The position numbers were made by a program, and so were the translations under genes. From DATMXT01 sp963662765 (GTDB taxonomy: Bacteria > Bacillota > Clostridia > Oscillospirales > Feifaniaceae), in the NCBI GenBank assembly GCA_963662765.2, contig CAXXUP010000001.1, positions 21,806-85,805 on the forward strand: a stretch of 64,000 bases of DNA. Reading direction: 5' to 3'. The notes beneath the pieces were generated by a model that was given only the letters and a program-made list of their open reading frames with translations, had not been told where the DNA came from and did no database searches. Positions 58,762-64,000 of this stretch are shown in pieces. The stretch's first letter is position 1; each line of letters opens with the position of its first letter.

Positions 58762-59940
58762 TTGAAAATCACGAAAATTGACATCCTGCACCTCAAAACA
58801 GAACTGAAAGGCGGTCACTGGCGGCCCATCGTCTGCCGCATCTACACCGATGAGGGCATCTACGGTGACGGCGAAGCGGCGCTTGCTTACGGCGAGGCAC
58901 AGTTTGCCGCCTTCGGCATGATTCACAACCTCGGCCGGCTCATCATCGGCATGGACCCACTCGATCACGAGGTCATCTGGGATAAACTCTACCGCTCCAC
59001 TTTCTGGGGCCAAAACGGCGGACCTGTCTTTTATGCCGGCCTTTCGGCAATCGACATGGCGCTGTGGGACATCAAGGGCAAGTTTTTTGGCGTGCCGATT
59101 TACAAGCTTTTGGGCGGCAAGAAAAGGGGTCAGCTGCGCACCTACGCAAGCCAGCTTCAGTTCTCCTGGGGAAACTCCATCATCCCCTCCTGCTCCATCG
59201 AGGACTATGTGCGCGAGGGCAAAAAGGCCGTAGCCGAGGGGTTTGACTGCGTAAAGTACGACTTCTTTACATATGCGCCGGACGGCTCAAAATTTGACGA
59301 CCGGCACCGGCTTGGACTTTTGGCTCCGAAATATGTGAATTTGGTTGAATCCAGGGTGGCCGCCGTTCGCGAAGCTCTCGGTCCCGACGTCGACATCATC
59401 ATTGAAAACCACTCTTTCCTTGACGCGCTGTCGGCCGTTCAAATCGGCAACGCAGTGAAAAAGTACGGCATCTTCTACTTCGAGGAGCCGACCACCCCGA
59501 CCCCGCAGCTGACAAAACGTGTGCACGATGAGACCGGCATGCCCATCGCCACCGGCGAGCGGGTCTACACGAGATGGCAGTACGCCGAGTATTTCACCAC
59601 AGGCGGGCTTGCCGTCATGCAGCCCGACATCGGCACCTGCGGCGGCATCTCTGAAGCTAAGAAGATCTGCGACATGGGCTACGTCTACGACGTCGGCGTG
59701 CAGATTCACGTCTGCGGCAGCCCCTTATCGACGGCGGCCGCCCTGCAGCTCGAGTGTGTCATTCCGAATTTCGTCATTCACGAGCACCACATCTACGCCC
59801 GCACCAAGGCCAACATCGAACTCTGCATCCACGATTACCAGCCAAAGGACGGCATGTTCGAGGTGCCGGAGCTTCCCGGCCTTGGCAATGAGCTGTCAGA
59901 CGTGGCCTTTAATAACTGCGACAAGGTGACGGTGAGTTGA
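58762..59940 (+). CDS. Enolase-superfamily (mandelate racemase/muconate lactonizing) enzyme, sugar-acid dehydratase-like
   Basis: 392 aa. N-terminal capping domain then a modified TIM barrel. V-K-Y-D-F-F (165-170) is the KxD/K catalytic strand; likely metal ligands are E215 in I-I-I-E-N-H, E241 in F-E-E-P and E266 in T-G-E-R-V-Y-T-R-W; the catalytic His is H316. The G-E-R-x-Y-x-R-W run resembles D-galactonate dehydratase-like members, which remove water from sugar acids. Substrate unknown. Start is TTG with AAGGAGG 10 nt upstream. It overlaps the FAD oxidoreductase. Confidence 0.88.
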   Translation: MKITKIDILHLKTELKGGHWRPIVCRIYTDEGIYGDGEAALAYGEAQFAAFGMIHNLGRLIIGMDPLDHEVIWDKLYRSTFWGQNGGPVFYAGLSAIDMALWDIKGKFFGVPIYKLLGGKKRGQLRTYASQLQFSWGNSIIPSCSIEDYVREGKKAVAEGFDCVKYDFFTYAPDGSKFDDRHRLGLLAPKYVNLVESRVAAVREALGPDVDIIIENHSFLDALSAVQIGNAVKKYGIFYFEEPTTPTPQLTKRVHDETGMPIATGERVYTRWQYAEYFTTGGLAVMQPDIGTCGGISEAKKICDMGYVYDVGVQIHVCGSPLSTAAALQLECVIPNFVIHEHHIYARTKANIELCIHDYQPKDGMFEVPELPGLGNELSDVAFNNCDKVTVS

Positions 59941-61013
59941 CTTATCTGATTTTAGGCGGGGGTATCGCCGGACTTTCGGCCGCACGCGCCATCAGGGAAC
60001 GGGACAAGGCAGGCCGCATCGTCATGCTGACTGCCGAGCCCCGTGCCCCCTATATTCGGCCGCTGCTGAGTAAGGCCGCCTTCTCGGGGCTAAATCCGAC
60101 CCGCATTTCGCTGAACGCCGAAGGGCTCGACCTGGAACTTCACACGGCGTGTGAAGTATTGAGCCTTGACGCAGACCGCCGCCGGGTTTTTTCCACCGCC
60201 GGCGAGTTTTGTTACGATGCCTGTATCTATGCGATGGGGGCCCGCCCCTTTGTACCCGATTTTCCGGGTTCTGCATGCGGACACGTCCTTCGAAGCATCG
60301 AAGATTTCTTCACGGTCAAAAGGCAGCTGCCCCGCTCCGCCACCGCCACGATCATGGGCGGCGGAGTCATCGGGGTCGAAATGGCCTGGCTCTTGAGGGA
60401 GCGAGGTCAAGCGGTGCGTATATTAGAACTTGCCCCACGCCTCATGCCCCGCCAGCTCGACGACGAGGCGTCCCGGCTCGTCTGCAATTTGCTTGAGGAG
60501 CGCGGCATTGCAGTCGAAACCGGCGTAACGCTGAGTGAAGCGCCTGTCGCCGACATCCTGATTGTCTCCTGCGGCATCCGTCCAAACGACGCCGTCGCAA
60601 AGGCGGCCGGCGTCTCGCTTGCGGTGGACGATCATATGGCCACCGGCACCCCCGGCGTCTTTGCCTGCGGCGACTGCGTCGGAGCTGGGCTCTATTTGGT
60701 GGCCGAAGAGCAGGGCAGGGTCGCCGGGGCAAACGCCGCCGCCTTCACGCAGGGCCTTGACGCAGCCGATACGGTAAGGCCTACCTGCCGCGACCTGCTT
60801 TTGAACCTCGGCGGTCCCGGGGTCTATGCCACAGGGCGCATCACTGGGGACGCCAAAACTGAGCCGGTCGACAAAAGCCCCTTCTTCAGGGTCAATCCCG
60901 CTTGGTCTGGAAACACATGGCGGCGGACCTTTTTCGAGGACGGCAAGCCTGTCGGCGGCGTCATCGTTGGCGACCTCAGCGCTGCGGCGCAGCTTCGGAG
61001 GGATCTCGCATGA
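59937..61013 (+). CDS. FAD-dependent NAD(P)-disulfide oxidoreductase-like protein
   Basis: 358 aa. FAD motif L-G-G-G-I-A-G-L-S-A-A at the start, NAD(P)-binding motif M-G-G-G-V-I-G-V-E-M-A-W at about 138, and V-F-A-C-G-D-C-V-G for the second FAD contact. No redox-active CxxxxC, so it belongs to the NADH:rubredoxin/ferredoxin reductase type rather than disulfide reductases. Predicted to link NAD(P)H with the DmsB-like subunit. TTG start in a TTGA overlap with the dehydratase gene. Confidence 0.9.
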   Translation: MTYLILGGGIAGLSAARAIRERDKAGRIVMLTAEPRAPYIRPLLSKAAFSGLNPTRISLNAEGLDLELHTACEVLSLDADRRRVFSTAGEFCYDACIYAMGARPFVPDFPGSACGHVLRSIEDFFTVKRQLPRSATATIMGGGVIGVEMAWLLRERGQAVRILELAPRLMPRQLDDEASRLVCNLLEERGIAVETGVTLSEAPVADILIVSCGIRPNDAVAKAAGVSLAVDDHMATGTPGVFACGDCVGAGLYLVAEEQGRVAGANAAAFTQGLDAADTVRPTCRDLLLNLGGPGVYATGRITGDAKTEPVDKSPFFRVNPAWSGNTWRRTFFEDGKPVGGVIVGDLSAAAQLRRDLA

Positions 61014-63697
61014 CGGACGCTTTTATTAAATTTTTCGAGGGAACGGATGGCATGTGGGCCAATCCGCCTCTGGATGCCCTCTTTGCGGAGCTCTCCCGCG
61101 AGGAGGCCGTCTTTGAATACGACCGGCTTTTTCGCGGCACCGATCCCGATGTCGTCATCCCGCTCTGGGCCTCCGGAGACTATCTGATGGATTCCACCAC
61201 GCTGGAGGTGCTTCACGCCTATAACCGGTTTGGCTACATTCCCCGCCGCATGGAGGGCAATCCGCCCGACTACATCGGAAATCAGCTTGAGTTTCTGCTC
61301 CTCGCAGGCACGGACAGCACCGAGTTTTTCGATCTCTATACCGTCGATACGATCGATCGCATCGTAAAGGGCATCACAACCCACGCGAGGCTTGAGCCCT
61401 TTAAAGAGCTTGCAAGGCTGCTGGCAGAGCTTCCACCCCCTAAAGGTCCCCGCCGTACGGCCCCGCCCATTCCGGATGTGCCGCGGCGCATCATCGCGAC
61501 AACCGGCGGCAACAACTGCGGCGGCCGGTGCCAGATCAGGGCCACGGTTGAGCAGGACTGTGTCCTGACACTTGATACCGACTGCGGCGAGGAGCCGCAG
61601 CTTCGGGCCTGTGTCAAGGGCCGCGGCTATAGGCGCACCTTTTTGTCAGCCGGAAGGCTTCGCTACCCCATGCTGCGGGTGGGTGCCCGTGGCGAGGGCA
61701 TCTTTCGGCGCATCAGCTGGGAGGAGGCGGCCGACATCACGGCCTCCCAGTGGCTGAGGATCAAAGAACAATACGGGCCCTCAGCCCGCTTTCCCATTTA
61801 CTCCACCGGGGTGACCGGCATTGCTCGCCCCAGCAACTTTGCAAAAAGGCTGCTGTCCCTCGATGGCGGTTTCCTCGGGGCCTACAACTCCTACAGCAGC
61901 GCCTGCTCCACTTACATCACGCCTTACGTCTATGGCGACGCCAAGTCCGGCAGCGAGCCTGTGACCCTGCTCGACTCGAGCTTTGTCATCCTGTGGGGGC
62001 ACAACCCGGCCGAGACCATTTTTGACAGCCGCCTCAACTACTATCTCTCGCAGCTGCGGGCGCGGGGCGTCAAAGTGGTGGTCATCGACCCGCGCATGTC
62101 TGACTCGGTCATGACCTATGCCGACGAGTGGGTACCCATCATCCCCTCGACCGATGCGGCGCTTGCCGCCGGCATGGCCCACCACATCTGGACTATGGGA
62201 TTTTTGGATCGCCCCTTTATGGATCGCTTTTGCCTCGGCTTTGACGAGGCGCACATGCCGGAGGGGGCGCCAAAGGGCGGCAGCTACGAGAACTACCTCT
62301 TTGGCCGTATGGATGGCATAGAGAAAACCCCGGAGTGGGCGGAAAAAATCTGCGGCGTTCCGGCCGATACCATCCGCCGGCTCGCAACTGAATATGCGAC
62401 GGCAGAACCCGGCTGCATCCTGCAGGGGCTTGGCGTCCAGCGGGTGGGAAACGGCGAACAAAATGTGCGCGCCATCGCCATGCTGACCTGTCTGACCGGG
62501 AATGTTGGCAAGCGGGGGGGCGGCGCCGCCGGTCAGGGTGGCATCGCTGGCGGCTACGGACCCACAATCCCGCTGCCCGAAAACCCCTACCCCGGGCAGA
62601 TTCCGAATTTCCTCTGGACAAGGGCCATTGAGCGGGGGCCGAGTTTCAACTTCAGAGACGATGGGCTTACAGGCGTCGAGGGCCTGCCCTGCGGCATTAA
62701 AATGCTCTTCAATCTGGCAGGAAACACCCTCATCAATCAGCACTCCGACATTAATGACACTTGCCGTATCCTCGCAGACGAGAGCCTGTGCGAATTTATT
62801 GTCACGAGCGACATTTTCTTCACGGCCTCGGCCAGATGGTCCGACCTTGTGCTGCCGGCCCCCTCGGTCCTAGAGTGTGAAAACATCGGTCTGCCCTGGA
62901 ATTACGACTGCTACACCGCTAAAAACAACCGTCTGACAGATCCCCTTTTTGGCTCCCGTTTTGAGTACGACTGGCTTAGCGATGTCGCCCGCCGCATCGG
63001 GCTTTACGATGCCTTCACCGAAGGGCGCAAGACCGCAGAGGATTGGCTGACCTGGGCCTACGAGACCGCCCGGCAAAAGAGCGGCGGCAGACTCCCCTCC
63101 TATGCGGAGTTTTCGAAAAAAGGCGTCGTGCGGTACGACAACGACCCGCCGGTCGTCGGCTATGAGAGACAGGTTAAAGATGGCATCCCCTTCCCCACGC
63201 CGTCCGGAAAAATCGAGATTTACTCCATGCGGCTTTTAGAGCGGGATGACCCCGTCAATATTCCGCCCATTCCATCCTATCTGCCCTGTCCCGAGGGGCC
63301 CCATGACCCCCTGCGGAACAAATACCCTCTTCAGCTCATTGGCTATCACACGAAAAGGCGCTGCCACTCCATTCACGACAACAACCCCATTTTAGAGGAG
63401 GTCGACCCGCAGCGGCTTTGGATAAACCCGGCCGATGCCGCCGCCCGCGGCATCTCACAGGGAGATGCGGTGGAAATTTTCAATGATCGCGGCCGCACGA
63501 CGGTTCCGGCGTTTGTGACAAAGCGCATCACAAAGGGCGTCGTAGCCCTCGCCCAGGGTGCCTGGTACACGCCGGATGGGGCAGGTGGAGACCGGCGCGG
63601 CTGCATCAACATCCTGACCGGGACTGCAAACCCGACGCCGGTCGCCAAGGGCAATCCCCAGCACACAAACTTGGTCGAAGTGCGTAAAAAGGCATAA
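61010..63697 (+). CDS. DMSO-reductase-family molybdoenzyme with N-terminal TorD-like chaperone domain
   Basis: 895 aa. Residues 1 to about 155 look like a TorD/DmsD chaperone (P-L-W-A-S-G-D, T-T-L-E-V-L-H-A-Y-N-R-F-G-Y, P-P-D-Y-I-G-N-Q-L-E-F-L). The catalytic part follows: Fe-S motif N-N-C-G-G-R-C with C170, C174 and C201 but Gly at 166 where the first Cys is expected, then R-V-G-A-R-G-E-G, Y-S-S-A-C-S-T-Y, W-G-H-N-P-A-E-T and a C-terminal MGD-binding domain ending N-P-T-P-V-A-K-G-N-P-Q-H. Extra Cys at 184 and 192 could substitute. No Tat signal, so cytosolic. ATG 61010 with GGAGGG upstream, overlapping the FAD gene by 4 nt. Confidence 0.9.
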   Translation: MTDAFIKFFEGTDGMWANPPLDALFAELSREEAVFEYDRLFRGTDPDVVIPLWASGDYLMDSTTLEVLHAYNRFGYIPRRMEGNPPDYIGNQLEFLLLAGTDSTEFFDLYTVDTIDRIVKGITTHARLEPFKELARLLAELPPPKGPRRTAPPIPDVPRRIIATTGGNNCGGRCQIRATVEQDCVLTLDTDCGEEPQLRACVKGRGYRRTFLSAGRLRYPMLRVGARGEGIFRRISWEEAADITASQWLRIKEQYGPSARFPIYSTGVTGIARPSNFAKRLLSLDGGFLGAYNSYSSACSTYITPYVYGDAKSGSEPVTLLDSSFVILWGHNPAETIFDSRLNYYLSQLRARGVKVVVIDPRMSDSVMTYADEWVPIIPSTDAALAAGMAHHIWTMGFLDRPFMDRFCLGFDEAHMPEGAPKGGSYENYLFGRMDGIEKTPEWAEKICGVPADTIRRLATEYATAEPGCILQGLGVQRVGNGEQNVRAIAMLTCLTGNVGKRGGGAAGQGGIAGGYGPTIPLPENPYPGQIPNFLWTRAIERGPSFNFRDDGLTGVEGLPCGIKMLFNLAGNTLINQHSDINDTCRILADESLCEFIVTSDIFFTASARWSDLVLPAPSVLECENIGLPWNYDCYTAKNNRLTDPLFGSRFEYDWLSDVARRIGLYDAFTEGRKTAEDWLTWAYETARQKSGGRLPSYAEFSKKGVVRYDNDPPVVGYERQVKDGIPFPTPSGKIEIYSMRLLERDDPVNIPPIPSYLPCPEGPHDPLRNKYPLQLIGYHTKRRCHSIHDNNPILEEVDPQRLWINPADAAARGISQGDAVEIFNDRGRTTVPAFVTKRITKGVVALAQGAWYTPDGAGGDRRGCINILTGTANPTPVAKGNPQHTNLVEVRKKA

Positions 63698-63727
63698 AAG
63701 AGCGGCGCCAATTGGTGCCGCTCTTTT
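63698..63727. terminator. Intrinsic terminator
   Basis: AGAGCGGCGCC / GGTGCCGCTCT stem with an AATT loop followed by TTTTTT. Shared by the molybdoenzyme operon and the convergent gene at the window end. Confidence 0.9.
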
Positions 63728-63739
63728 TTGCATAGGCCC

Positions 63740-64000
63740 TTACTTCATCCGATTGACGAGATATTTCTGCACAACCTTGGCGATCCATGCGCCATAGGCC
63801 TCGTAGCATTTGATTCCAGTCTCGGCCGTGGCATCCGACGGATTGCCGATATAGCCGGGCGTGACATCCTTGCGCACCGGGCAGTAGACGCCGACAGCTC
63901 CGCCGTAGTAGTGCAGCCCGCTCATCTTGACATCCATGGTCGGCTCATCGTAGTAGTAGGGCGGGGTGTTCTCGGCCTTGACGAGCTTCGGCACAGCCGC
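63740..64000 (-). CDS. Creatininase-like protein, C-terminal part only
   Basis: The frame is open to the window edge, so the start lies outside. About 86 residues are visible. P-G-Y-I-G-N-P-S-D-A-T-A-E-T-G near the end matches the conserved G-x-x-G-D/N-P-x-x-A-T-A-E-K/T-G motif of the creatininase family of amidohydrolases. Y-Y-Y-D-E-P and H-Y-Y-G-G precede it. Family members hydrolyse cyclic amides such as creatinine. Moderate certainty because only the end is visible. Confidence 0.6.
   Translation of the reverse strand, partial: AAVPKLVKAENTPPYYYDEPTMDVKMSGLHYYGGAVGVYCPVRKDVTPGYIGNPSDATAETGIKCYEAYGAWIAKVVQKYLVNRMK

Overview
The window reads as a chromosomal segment of a GC-rich, strictly anaerobic member of the Clostridia (Firmicutes), probably a gut, rumen or digester bacterium. 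The sequence evidence is pyruvate:ferredoxin oxidoreductase, rubrerythrin, an HndD-type [FeFe] hydrogenase, pyruvate phosphate dikinase, a large (about 300 nt) SRP RNA just upstream of dnaX-ybaB-recR, a TepA/ClpP-like protease, PadR-DUF2812 and GGGtGRT gene pairs, strong AGGAGG-type ribosome sites and TTGACA/TATAAT promoters. No phage, insertion sequence or CRISPR array was seen. The species cannot be named from the sequence alone.

Layout. 1-4.6 kb: end of an Lrp regulator, a membrane-anchored protein, an HlyD-like adaptor without a pump, a lipoprotein, an ATP-grasp enzyme and rubrerythrin. 4.7-13.4 kb: BCCT carrier, XRE regulator, M20 amidohydrolase, a degenerate 16-bp tandem repeat, purA, an aldo/keto-reductase-like protein fused to ferredoxin, a split chromate transporter pair, a TtcA-like PP-loop protein. 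13.7-17.4 kb: PFOR. 17.4-24.2 kb: a TetR/seven-helix membrane protein pair with matching operators, an acyltransferase, a KdpDE-like two-component pair, and a tandem duplicated pair of M20 amidohydrolases fired from an abutting divergent promoter. 24.3-29.6 kb: livKHMGF branched-chain amino-acid ABC transporter with a peptidase at its end. 29.8-37 kb: TepA, DUF3810 metalloprotease, DppA D-aminopeptidase, a truncated prepilin-peptidase-like protein, ppdK, a histidine-kinase-like protein without its phospho-acceptor histidine. 37-43.6 kb: gapA, SRP RNA, dnaX-ybaB-recR, padR-DUF2812 under a nested palindrome, msrAB. 43.8-52.8 kb: tRNA-Thr and tRNA-Tyr, another M20 enzyme, the GGGtGRT/NifU-like pair behind arsR-DUF1294, a PdaC-like deacetylase, mobA, hydrogenase, UPF0316. 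52.9-63.7 kb: two co-directional catabolic operons. 63.7 kb to the end: a partial creatininase-like gene.

How it fits together. The metabolism suggested is fermentation of amino acids, peptides and sugar acids: Liv import, four M20 amidohydrolases plus D-aminopeptidase and N-acyl-D-amino-acid deacylase, then pyruvate via PFOR with ferredoxin and hydrogenase as electron sinks, with gapA and ppdK for central carbon.

The most unusual locus is 56.9-63.7 kb. It holds an AI-2E-type permease, a 16-cysteine DmsB-like ferredoxin, an enolase-superfamily dehydratase, a FAD/NAD oxidoreductase and a DMSO-reductase-family molybdoenzyme. The molybdoenzyme carries what looks like its own TorD chaperone fused to the N-terminus and has lost the first cysteine of the usual Fe-S motif. 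No membrane anchor or Tat signal is seen, so I infer a soluble NAD(P)H- or ferredoxin-linked redox module acting on a small organic acid. mobA at 49.6 kb could supply its cofactor.
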